NCBI GenBank assembly: GCA_030689795.1
Contig: JAUYEO010000309.1
Coordinates: 1 to 11,034, forward strand
Length of the DNA: 11,034 nt
Direction of reading: 5' to 3'
Origin: Desulfobacterales bacterium
GTDB taxonomy: Bacteria; Desulfobacterota; Desulfobacteria; Desulfobacterales; RPRI01
Part shown: positions 1 to 5,090 of the stretch, one piece after another
Numbering within the stretch: the stretch's first letter is position 1
How the letters are laid out: each line of letters begins with the position of its first letter
The notes under the pieces: model-generated
What the model saw: the letters and a program-made list of their open reading frames with translations, nothing else
What the model was told of the DNA's origin: nothing
Database searches by the model: none
Position numbers and translations under genes: made by a program

Positions 1-420
1 CATGCCAACCGGCAGCTCCGGAAGATGACGGATCGCTATCTCCTCATCCGAGACTCAGCACAACCGCTGGAACTGAATGTCATCGACAATTACCAGGCGG
101 GGGAGATCCGTTCCACGAAAAATCTCTCCGGCGGCGAAAGCTTTATTGTGAGCCTTGCCCTGGCGCTCGGCCTTTCTCATATGGCAAGCCGGAATGTACG
201 GGTTGACTCGCTCTTTCTTGATGAAGGATTCGGAACCCTCGACGAAGATGCGCTTGAAACAGCTCTGGAGACTCTTGCCGGACTACAGCAGGATGGCAAG
301 CTCATCGGCGTTATCTCGCACGTCGCTGCGCTCAAGGAGCGCATAGGCACGCAGATACAGGTAACACCAGAAACAGGAGGGCGCAGCAGTCTGACCGGCC
401 CTGGATGCAGGAGGATTTAG
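1..420 (+). CDS. sbcC: SbcC exonuclease subunit, C-terminal part (5' end outside window)
   Basis: This is the C-terminal ATPase lobe of SbcC, the SMC/Rad50-like subunit of the SbcCD nuclease that processes DNA hairpins and double-strand ends. The frame is open from base 1, so the gene enters from the left. Visible in order are the ABC signature NLSGGESF (nt 121-144), followed by a long hydrophobic helix, the Walker B stretch SLFLDEGFGTLDED (from about nt 208) with the catalytic Glu, and the H-loop ISH (nt 313-321). The tail ends in GGRSS...GPGCRRI, which looks like a natural SbcC end. All ATPase motifs in the visible part are intact, so nothing here shows it is broken. A radC fragment follows directly after the stop. 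The usual partner sbcD would lie upstream, outside the window; only sbcD fragments are seen downstream. Confidence 0.93.
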   Translation, partial: HANRQLRKMTDRYLLIRDSAQPLELNVIDNYQAGEIRSTKNLSGGESFIVSLALALGLSHMASRNVRVDSLFLDEGFGTLDEDALETALETLAGLQQDGKLIGVISHVAALKERIGTQIQVTPETGGRSSLTGPGCRRI

Positions 421-602
421 CCGGGCGGTACCGCCGTGATCTTTGCCCACAATCACCCTTCCGGCGAACTCAATCCCAGAGCGATTTGAAAATCCACGAG
501 CAACTGACTGAAGCCACTAAAATACCGGGCTTGCGGGTGTTTGATCATCTCATCATTTCAAAAAAAGGGTATTATAGTTTCCAGGAGAAAGTCGCTGGAT
601 AA
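421..602 (+). pseudogene. radC: RadC/JAB-domain protein, C-terminal remnant with frameshift
   Basis: The remnant encodes the end of a RadC-type MPN/JAB protein in two frames. From nt 427 one frame reads GTAVIFAHNHPSGELNP and then hits a stop at 487-489. The next frame, from about nt 480, continues as SDLKIHEQLTEATKIPGLRV, then FDHLIISKKGYYSF, and ends at 602. Joined, the two restore the JAMM metal motif H-x-H-x(10)-D across the break, so a net one-base loss (or +2) near 475-485 explains the disruption. The N-terminal part is absent: RadC homology starts within about 7 bases of the sbcC stop codon, which points to a deletion that fused the two genes. RadC-family proteins of this kind are common on plasmids and islands; their function is unsettled. 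It is followed 47 nt later by an sbcD start, suggesting an ancestral radC-sbcD order. Confidence 0.85.
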
Positions 603-648
603 CGGTATCAACCGCAAATCTCGATTTAATAAACAAGGAAGGAAAATC

Positions 649-780
649 TTGAAGATTCTGCACACATTCGACCGGTACATCGGCCGCGCTCTCTATGGAC
701 GCAAGCGATATGACGAGTTTGAGGCCTTTCTGAATTGGCTGGCCGTCACATTATACACCATGTTGCCAATCGGGAGGTAA
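649..780 (+). pseudogene. sbcD: SbcD nuclease, N-terminal remnant (copy 1)
   Basis: The frame from a TTG at 649 reads LKILHTFDRYIGRALYGRKR followed by YDEFEAFLNWLAVTL, the start of SbcD, the Mre11-like metallophosphatase partner of SbcC. It is only about 43 codons long and ends at 780 with an unrelated tail (YTMLPIGR), against the roughly 400 residues usual for SbcD. The family motif D-W-H-I-G, whose Asp and His bind metal, reads D-R-Y-I-G here, so the His is lost and the original ATG has become TTG. A Shine-Dalgarno-like AAGGAAGG still lies just upstream. The remnant resembles the second sbcD start at 2458 (about 50 of 63 bases alike) and its leader is also related. Decay of an old duplicate is the simplest reading. 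Confidence 0.88.
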
Positions 781-831
781 ATTGACCACATGGAGAGGGA
801 TAGTAACCTGTCCTAAAGCTTTTTCAGTTGA

Positions 832-881
832 TTGTTACGAATTGTCGGTATATATATACGAATACCGACATTTAGTAACAA
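832..881 (+). promoter_or_regulatory. 50-bp near-palindrome: probable abiE operator and promoter
   Basis: The sequence is symmetric about 856.5. Outer arms TTGTTAC (832-838) and GTAACAA (875-881) and inner arms TGTCGGTAT (843-851) and ATACCGACA (862-870) pair perfectly, and 20 of the 25 positions pair overall. It ends 9 bases before the AbiEi start. A plausible sigma-70 promoter lies inside it: TTGTTA (832-837), a 17-base spacer and TATACG (855-860). AAGGA (880-884) is the ribosome site. AbiEi-family antitoxins are known to repress their own operon by binding inverted repeats in the promoter, so the location fits an autoregulatory operator. The palindrome is seen directly; operator function is inferred. 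Confidence 0.7.
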
Positions 882-890
882 GGAATCTCT

Positions 891-1499
891 ATGAGACAAA
901 ATCAGGAACAGAGGAAAAAGGTCATTGCCCTCGTGAAAAAAGGGGGAGTGCTTCGTCCGCGCGATTTGGACCGGTACGGAATTACGCGGGTTGTGCTGCA
1001 GCGTCTGCGCCATGATGGCATCGTGGAACGGGTTGGCCACGGACTTTACCGGCCGGTAAAGTCAACCGCGAACGAACAGATGACGATGATGGAGGTGTGC
1101 AAACGCGTATCGCATGGGGTTATCTGCCTCCTTTCCGCTCTTCGCTATTATGACCTGACTACTCAAGCTCCCTTTGAGATCTGGCTGGCGATTGACGTGA
1201 AGGCGCGTAAACCTCAAACTGACCTACCAATCCGTATTGTTCGATTTTCCGGTCAGGCTTTCAGTGAAGGGGTGGAGAACCACAAGGTGGATGGCGTGAC
1301 GATAAAGGTCTACAAACCGGCCAAGACGGTAGCCGACTGCTTCAAATACCGCAACAAAATCGGGCTGGATGTCGCCCTTGAATCCCTGCGTGAATGCCTG
1401 AAAGCCCGCCGCTGCACTATGGACGAGCTGTGGTATTACGCGAAAATCTGCCGGGTGAGCAACGTGATGCGGCCGTACCTGGATGCCATGACCATATGA
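891..1499 (+). CDS. abiEi: AbiEi-type antitoxin (type IV toxin-antitoxin), operon 1
   Basis: The 202-aa protein fits the AbiEi antitoxin family, which counteracts an AbiEii nucleotidyltransferase toxin and represses the operon. Residues about 8-54 form a winged-helix pattern: a first helix (QRKKVIALVKKGG), then RPRDLDRYGITRVVLQRLRH as the recognition region, then a wing ending in ERVGHGLYR. The rest matches the C-terminal AbiEi domain in style, including HGVICLLSALRYYDL and KTVADCFKYRNKIGLDVALE near the end, a stretch typical of this family. The ATG at 891 has AAGGA six bases ahead. The stop overlaps the toxin start in ATGA (1496-1499), the usual translational coupling of these pairs. The operon sits between two sbcD remnants and is intact, so it looks like the newer arrival. 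Family assignment is from recognised motifs; activity is not shown. Confidence 0.85.
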   Translation: MRQNQEQRKKVIALVKKGGVLRPRDLDRYGITRVVLQRLRHDGIVERVGHGLYRPVKSTANEQMTMMEVCKRVSHGVICLLSALRYYDLTTQAPFEIWLAIDVKARKPQTDLPIRIVRFSGQAFSEGVENHKVDGVTIKVYKPAKTVADCFKYRNKIGLDVALESLRECLKARRCTMDELWYYAKICRVSNVMRPYLDAMTI

Positions 1500-2419
1500 C
1501 ACAAGCAAGAATAGCAAACGTAGCCGCATCTGTTCGGCAGCGGCTACTCAATCAAGCCAGGCAAAAGCGGATCGACTTTAACCTTATACTGACCCGTTAT
1601 GGGCTGGAGCGTTTTCTCTATCGCCTTGGCAGATCAGAATATCGCGACAGGTTTATCCTGAAGGGAGCCATGCTGTTTCCTCTCTGGGGGATGCAGTCCT
1701 ATCGTCAAACCCATGATATTGATCTCCTCGGTTTCGGCGAAAGCGACATCGAGACGCTTATCGGAACGATCCGCGCTGTCTGTCTGACAGATGTGGAAGA
1801 TGACGGTGTCCGTTTCGATCCGGAAAGCGTGCAGGCCGAGATTATCAGGGACGAGATGGAATATGGAGGCTTCAGATTGCGATTCAATGCCGATCTGGAT
1901 GGTGCGCGCATTCATGTGCAGGTGGACATAGGTTTTGGGGATGTGGTCACTCCTGATGCCGTTTCGGCTGATTTTCCGACCCTGCTTGACCTGCCTACGC
2001 CGCATCTGCGAGTCTACCCACGGGAAACAGTGGTTGCCGAAAAATTTCAGGCAATGGTGCAGCTTGGTATTGCCAACAGCCGGATGAAGGATTTTCATGA
2101 TCTATGGATGATCGGCCGGCTGTTCAATTTTGATGGGCCGACGTTGGCAAATGCAATGGCAAGGACATTTGAGCGCAGGAATACTCCTTTACCGTCTGAT
2201 ATACCCCTGGCATTGACAGCAGAGTTTTCAACAGACGGTCAGAAGCTCCGCCAGTGGCACGGATTTTTGAACCGGGCGGGGTTGTCGGTAGACGTTAAAC
2301 TTGCCGAGGTTATAATCTTCATCGTGACATTTGTTATGCCGCCTGTTAGATCGTTGGTCCAGGGTGAATCTTTCGTCAAGTCCTGGCCGCCTGGGGGACC
2401 GTGGAAAGAAGTCCTGTGA
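1496..2419 (+). CDS. abiEii: AbiEii-type nucleotidyltransferase toxin, operon 1
   Basis: The 307-aa protein is an AbiEii/COG2253 toxin with the DNA polymerase beta-like NTase fold. Key residues are in place: FILKGAMLF (K56, G57), then QTHDIDLLGFG with the metal-binding Asp pair D74 and D76, a third Asp in VQVDIGFGD (D144), VVAEKFQAMV with K183, and SRMKDFHDLW with K198, D199 and D202. The C-terminal FVKSWPPGGPW is a typical end for this family. Family members are reported to use nucleotides, GTP in the lactococcal case, to halt growth during phage infection; the target here is unknown. Translation probably begins at the ATG in the 4-base overlap with abiEi; longer upstream readings of the frame only run through abiEi. 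No frameshift or missing catalytic residue is visible. Confidence 0.88.
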   Translation: MTQARIANVAASVRQRLLNQARQKRIDFNLILTRYGLERFLYRLGRSEYRDRFILKGAMLFPLWGMQSYRQTHDIDLLGFGESDIETLIGTIRAVCLTDVEDDGVRFDPESVQAEIIRDEMEYGGFRLRFNADLDGARIHVQVDIGFGDVVTPDAVSADFPTLLDLPTPHLRVYPRETVVAEKFQAMVQLGIANSRMKDFHDLWMIGRLFNFDGPTLANAMARTFERRNTPLPSDIPLALTAEFSTDGQKLRQWHGFLNRAGLSVDVKLAEVIIFIVTFVMPPVRSLVQGESFVKSWPPGGPWKEVL

Positions 2420-2457
2420 CCGGATCGGGTTTCTATAAACACAAGGGAAAATAAGAA

Positions 2458-2535
2458 ATGAAGATTCTCTACACATCCGACTGGCACATCGGACGTTCTC
2501 TACATGGTCGCAAGCGATACGGAGATTTCGGATAA
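2458..2535 (+). pseudogene. sbcD: SbcD nuclease, N-terminal remnant (copy 2)
   Basis: An ATG at 2458 opens a 25-codon frame, MKILYTSDWHIGRSLHGRKR then YGDFG and a TAA stop. This is the extreme N-terminus of SbcD with the metal-binding motif D-W-H-I-G intact, unlike copy 1 at 649. Homology ends at the RY-x-x-F position and no later sbcD segment follows, so the gene is truncated after about 22 codons. The leader resembles that of copy 1: both carry ATAAAC, then AAGG and an AAAAT stretch before the start. It begins 38 bases after the AbiEii stop. The AbiE operon is thus bracketed by two diverged direct repeats of the sbcD 5' end (about 628-711 and 2434-2520). Confidence 0.85.
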
Positions 2536-2600
2536 GAATAAAAAGACCCATCTGTGGCAAATTCTGAAGTACTGCGGTATATATAAAGAACGCATCCATA

Positions 2601-2801
2601 TTGAGAAAATTCGAAGATGATCTCATCAGAAGCGAGACGATGAGGTCTGCAGAGCAGTCTCTTCAGCTTTTAACTGCGATGTGGAATGAAGGGATTGCCC
2701 TCGGCGTCCTGCCTCCCTCAGACCCACGGGAAGGCATTGACGTGGATGTCCGGATTGCGGGGATACTGAATTCATGTTTGACAAAACCCTTGTCCGATTA
2801 G
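2601..2801 (+). CDS. Small hypothetical acidic protein, possibly N-truncated
   Basis: A 66-codon frame starts at TTG 2601 and reads RKFEDDLIRSETMRSAEQSL followed by QLLTAMWNEGIALGVLPPSD and a segment ending in RIAGILNSCLTKPLSD. The helical N-terminal half and the LGVLPP-x-D-P turn look like a real conserved small protein rather than chance, and the codon use is natural. I do not recognise a named family. No good ribosome site precedes the TTG, and the frame has no ATG until the internal Met 14, so the gene may have lost its start when the sbcD debris formed. It precedes a nucleotidyltransferase by about 165 bases in the same direction, but a separate promoter lies between them, so a shared operon is not supported. 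Confidence 0.5.
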   Translation: MRKFEDDLIRSETMRSAEQSLQLLTAMWNEGIALGVLPPSDPREGIDVDVRIAGILNSCLTKPLSD

Positions 2802-2867
2802 GAACAACGATGAACCATGGAATTTGGTGCCGCGGCGGATGAAAATATTTTCAAATCCTGAAATCCG

Positions 2868-2895
2868 TTGACAGATTTTGATAAAGAATTATAAG
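2868..2895 (+). promoter_or_regulatory. Sigma-70-like promoter for the NTase/75-aa pair
   Basis: A consensus TTGACA (2868-2873) is separated by 16 bases from TATAAG (2890-2895). Transcription would begin near 2902 and give a leader of about 65 bases before the ATG at 2967. The hexamers are strong by eye and the site is correctly placed for the downstream pair; no experimental support is available. Confidence 0.5.
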
Positions 2896-2919
2896 ATGAC
2901 GCCTCTCTCGTTGATAGAT

Positions 2920-2942
2920 GCGGGAATACGCCCGCTATTTTT
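2920..2942 (+). terminator. Short hairpin plus T-run in the NTase leader
   Basis: GCGGG (2920-2924) and CCCGC (2931-2935) form a 5-bp GC stem with a 6-base loop, followed by TATTTTT. This resembles a weak intrinsic terminator. It lies inside the presumed leader, downstream of the promoter at 2868 and 24 bases before the start codon, so it could end transcription from upstream or act as an attenuator. The stem is short, so chance is possible. Confidence 0.35.
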
Positions 2943-2966
2943 AAGTTAAATATAAATGTATGCCAT

Positions 2967-3518
2967 ATGGACTTCAAACTCGTTTTCGAAAAATTACTGA
3001 AAAACTTCCATGAAAAGCATGTCCGTTATGCGCTCATCGGAGGCTTTGCTCTCGGCGTACAGGGCGTTTCAAGAGCTACAACCGATATCGATTTTCTAGT
3101 CCACCGCGATGATATGCCGAAAGTTGACATTATTCTGTGCGAACTTGGCTATAAGATGCTGTATCAGTCCGAAAACGTATCGCAGTATAAATCTCCGCTG
3201 AAGATTTTGGGTTCGATAGATTTTTTGCATGCTTTCCGGGAAATTTCGGTTGAAATACTTCAAAGGGCTCAGGAAAAAATGATTTTCAATGAGACGACAG
3301 CTCTGAAGGTGGCAACCGTCGAAGACCTGATAGGATTAAAGGTGCAGGCCATGGCAAACGATATATCGAGAAAAAGTATGGAACTTACGGATATCGAATC
3401 GCTTCTTGCAGAGCACGGGCACTCGGTTGACTGGACTCTTCTGGAAAGCTTCTTTTCACTGTTCGGGCTTGATGAACTTTTCGGACAACTCAAAAACAGG
3501 TATGGACATGCTGAGTGA
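2967..3518 (+). CDS. Stand-alone nucleotidyltransferase-fold protein (AbiEii/MNT-like)
   Basis: The 183-aa protein has the minimal NTase fold. YALIGGFAL (G25, G26) is followed by SRATTDIDFLV with the Asp pair D40 and D42, then GSIDFLHAF with a third acidic residue D85, VEDLIGLKVQAMAND with K125, and MELTDIESLLAEHG near the end, matching the helical region where AbiEii-type proteins carry a conserved Asp (D142 here). It is much shorter than the two AbiEii proteins in the window (307 and 279 aa), so it belongs to a different branch. No Shine-Dalgarno is evident before the ATG at 2967; nearby upstream ATGs are out of frame. The 75-aa gene at 3502 overlaps its last 17 bases, indicating co-translation. 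By analogy with MNT-type systems it may be one half of a toxin-antitoxin pair, but the substrate and role are unknown. Confidence 0.78.
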   Translation: MDFKLVFEKLLKNFHEKHVRYALIGGFALGVQGVSRATTDIDFLVHRDDMPKVDIILCELGYKMLYQSENVSQYKSPLKILGSIDFLHAFREISVEILQRAQEKMIFNETTALKVATVEDLIGLKVQAMANDISRKSMELTDIESLLAEHGHSVDWTLLESFFSLFGLDELFGQLKNRYGHAE

Positions 3519-3729
3519 AAAAGAAAAGCAGGAGAGGCTGGAAATGGCCGGATCCAAATCGCTTCTTTACGATATGCGCCGGTTGAAGGCGGCGTCGCAG
3601 AATGCCTTTGTCAGGGACGGAAAAACGGATATCGACTTATATATTGAATTTTTAAACGCATACAACGATTTCATAAATCACCGGCCAAAGCCTTTCAAGC
3701 CTATAAAGGAAAGCAAAATGATATTATAG
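3502..3729 (+). CDS. Small partner protein of the NTase (75 aa)
   Basis: The frame starts at ATG 3502 inside the NTase gene (17-base overlap); ATG 3508 is an alternative start. The protein reads MDMLSEKEKQERLEMAGSKS, then a basic helical segment (LLYDMRRLKAASQNAFVRDG) and KTDIDLYIEFLNAYNDFINH, ending in RPKPFKPIKESKMIL. It is charged, has no membrane segment, and seems to form two or three helices with a proline-rich tail. It has no HEPN R-x4-6-H motif and no visible DNA-binding domain, so it is not a classical HEPN or AbiEi partner. The tight overlap argues that it acts with the NTase. I do not recognise a named family. Confidence 0.7.
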   Translation: MDMLSEKEKQERLEMAGSKSLLYDMRRLKAASQNAFVRDGKTDIDLYIEFLNAYNDFINHRPKPFKPIKESKMIL

Positions 3730-3785
3730 AGTATCATTTGTTGCTCCGGTTTGTGCCCCGGCGTTTAAGACCGGTTCTTCCGTTA

Positions 3786-3800
3786 TCCGCCTCTGGCGGA
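3786..3800. repeat. Small perfect hairpin between convergent genes
   Basis: TCCGCC (3786-3791) and GGCGGA (3795-3800) form a 6-bp stem around a 3-base loop, in the 108-base gap between the 75-aa gene and the convergent DUF523 gene. No T-run follows on either strand, so an intrinsic terminator is doubtful. The rest of this gap holds no gene that I can see. Confidence 0.4.
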
Positions 3801-3837
3801 CTAAAACCTGCTTCATCTGCGCCCGGAAAGCAAATTC

Positions 3838-4317
3838 TTATCCTATAAATTCAATTGCCTTTTCAATTTCCTGTTCGTTAAAAACATGAATTCCGTTTCT
3901 TTCAAACAGAGCGGCTGTAACGCCTTTGCCGGATTTCAGAGTCTTTGTACAAGTTCCGTCATATATCAATGAATTTCCGCATGAGGGGCTCTTTTCTTTC
4001 AAAATGGCAACTTTGATATTGTTTTTTATTGCAGTTTCAAGAGCATTTGCAGCGCCGTTTAAATAAAAGAGGGTGACATCGTCCCCGCTTTTGTTTTTAA
4101 CAGTTGCTTTCCCATCGAGGACATCGAATCCGTCTTTGCCGCAAATTTCTGCAGGGTTCCTCGGCACAGGCAACCCGCCTGCGACTTCAGGGCAGAACGG
4201 AATCATAACCGCTGTTGATCTTAAAATATCGGTCATCATCTTTGAAACAGGAACAACCAATCCGTCATAGCGGACTTTTTCTCCCAGCAAACAAGCGCTG
4301 ACTAGTATCTTTTGCAT
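3838..4317 (-). CDS. DUF523 family protein
   Basis: The 159-aa protein matches the DUF523 family over its whole length. It has the hallmark cysteine motifs: LVSACLLGEKVRYDG with C9, FCPEVAGGLPVPR with C42, ICG with C59, and LKEKSPSCG with C113, then a Gly/Thr-rich segment ending GKGVTAALFERNGIHVF. These cysteines suggest a metal or redox centre, but the family has no settled function. The ATG at 4315-4317 has AAAGAG a suitable distance upstream on the minus strand. It is single, convergent with the NTase pair and divergent from the 109-aa gene at 4605, with the MITE-like element in the shared upstream region. Nothing looks broken. Confidence 0.88.
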   Translation of the reverse strand: MQKILVSACLLGEKVRYDGLVVPVSKMMTDILRSTAVMIPFCPEVAGGLPVPRNPAEICGKDGFDVLDGKATVKNKSGDDVTLFYLNGAANALETAIKNNIKVAILKEKSPSCGNSLIYDGTCTKTLKSGKGVTAALFERNGIHVFNEQEIEKAIEFIG

Positions 4318-4408
4318 GAATTTGCTCTTTATTATTGCCGGCGGTTTTCATCGCGGCTTGTATTGTTATATTAAATGGTATAATAACCTATCCATAAAAT
4401 AACCGCAA

Positions 4409-4569
4409 TGACGGCTTCGTAAAAAGTCATTCTGTCCGCCGCGGCGGACGCTTCATCTTTCGTCATTGCAGCGTACTTATATATACGCTTCATTCCTCAA
4501 GATTCGCGCGCCTTGCATAATGAGTTTTTTACTTTGCCGTCGGAAATTGAGCTGTATACGAAGCCGTCA
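4409..4569. mobile_element. MITE-like non-coding element with 13-bp terminal inverted repeats
   Basis: TGACGGCTTCGTA (4409-4421) and TACGAAGCCGTCA (4557-4569) are perfect inverted repeats bounding a 161-bp segment with no coding content. Just inside lie a perfect 16-bp palindrome, GTCCGCCGCGGCGGAC (4434-4449), and an imperfect second right end (4520-4541, ATGAG...GCCGTC). The left-end sequence, extended to GACGGCTTCGTAAAAAGTCA, recurs with two base differences at 10897, where it interrupts a gene, which argues for mobility. It occupies the region between the divergent DUF523 and 109-aa genes and ends 35 bases before the latter. No clear target-site duplication is visible. Confidence 0.6.
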
Positions 4570-4604
4570 ATAATTATCATCTGATAGTCAAATAACGGAG
4601 AAAA

Positions 4605-4934
4605 ATGACTGCTGAAGGCGATATCGTACTTATATATTTTGAAGGCAAACCGCTTGTGTTTGCAAGAATTGAAAATATTCTTCCGGACTCGAAACCGGCC
4701 TGGTATCATGTCAAGCTGCTGATGCTTCAGGTGCCTGTTCACACCATAACCTGGATATTGAGAGATTCGTACATAGACGGCGCCGAATTTACCATGAACG
4801 GAAAGAAGGTAAGGCTGGAGCGTGTTTTTTGTCCTAAAGATCCCGAAGAGCCCAAAAGAGATAAAAAAATCCCGGAAGCAAAAGATTCTGGCGGCGCAAG
4901 GGTCATTTCCTTTGCGGATCTGAAGAAGAAATAA
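4605..4934 (+). CDS. Hypothetical protein, 109 aa
   Basis: The frame begins at ATG 4605 with GGAG six bases ahead. The first two thirds look like a compact beta-rich domain: GDIVLIYFEGKPLVFARIEN, then WYHVKLLMLQVPVHTITWIL and RDSYIDGAEFTMNGKKVRLE. The last 35 residues are charged and low in complexity (PEEPKRDKKIPEAKD), ending in VISFADLKKK. It has no signal peptide or membrane helix. The style suggests a conserved small protein of sulfate reducers, but I cannot name a family. It stands alone, divergent from the DUF523 gene, and its upstream region is largely the MITE-like element. Confidence 0.75.
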   Translation: MTAEGDIVLIYFEGKPLVFARIENILPDSKPAWYHVKLLMLQVPVHTITWILRDSYIDGAEFTMNGKKVRLERVFCPKDPEEPKRDKKIPEAKDSGGARVISFADLKKK

Positions 4935-4938
4935 AATA

Positions 4939-4980
4939 AATCAGAATTCAGTAGTCAGGAGTCAGAAGTCAGGGTTCAGC
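4939..4980. repeat. Six tandem 7-base units (A-N-T-C-A-G-N)
   Basis: The units read AATCAGA, ATTCAGT, AGTCAGG, AGTCAGA, AGTCAGG and GTTCAGC in exact 7-base register. The array lies just after the 109-aa gene. An 8-bp inverted pair, CAGAATTC (4942-4949) and GAATTCTG (5007-5014), spans it. Such GTCAG-type arrays are often found scattered in intergenic DNA. The remaining bases to 5090 are AT-rich, with a TATAAT (5064-5069) that could serve dusB, though no convincing -35 box is present. Confidence 0.6.
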
Positions 4981-5090
4981 AACGGTTCACTGACATCTCA
5001 TATTTAGAATTCTGTGCTTCTAATTTAAGATTCTGCTGTAAAACGCAAATATTTGAAAAATAATATAATAACCCTCATATAAATGTATTC

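Noticed and set aside
1394..1495. An upstream extension of the abiEii frame to an ATG at 1394
   Set aside because: The extra 34 codons overlap abiEi in another frame and do not resemble the family; the ATGA overlap start at 1496 fits better.
2575..2585. CGGTATATATA repeated from the abiE operator (846-856), as a possible second half-site
   Set aside because: Only one arm is present and most of it is an AT alternation, so chance similarity is likely.
2516..2620. A short frame reading KNKKTHLWQILKYCG after the second sbcD stub, possibly the end of some element protein
   Set aside because: It has no start, is under 35 codons and matches no family I can name with confidence; it may be debris.
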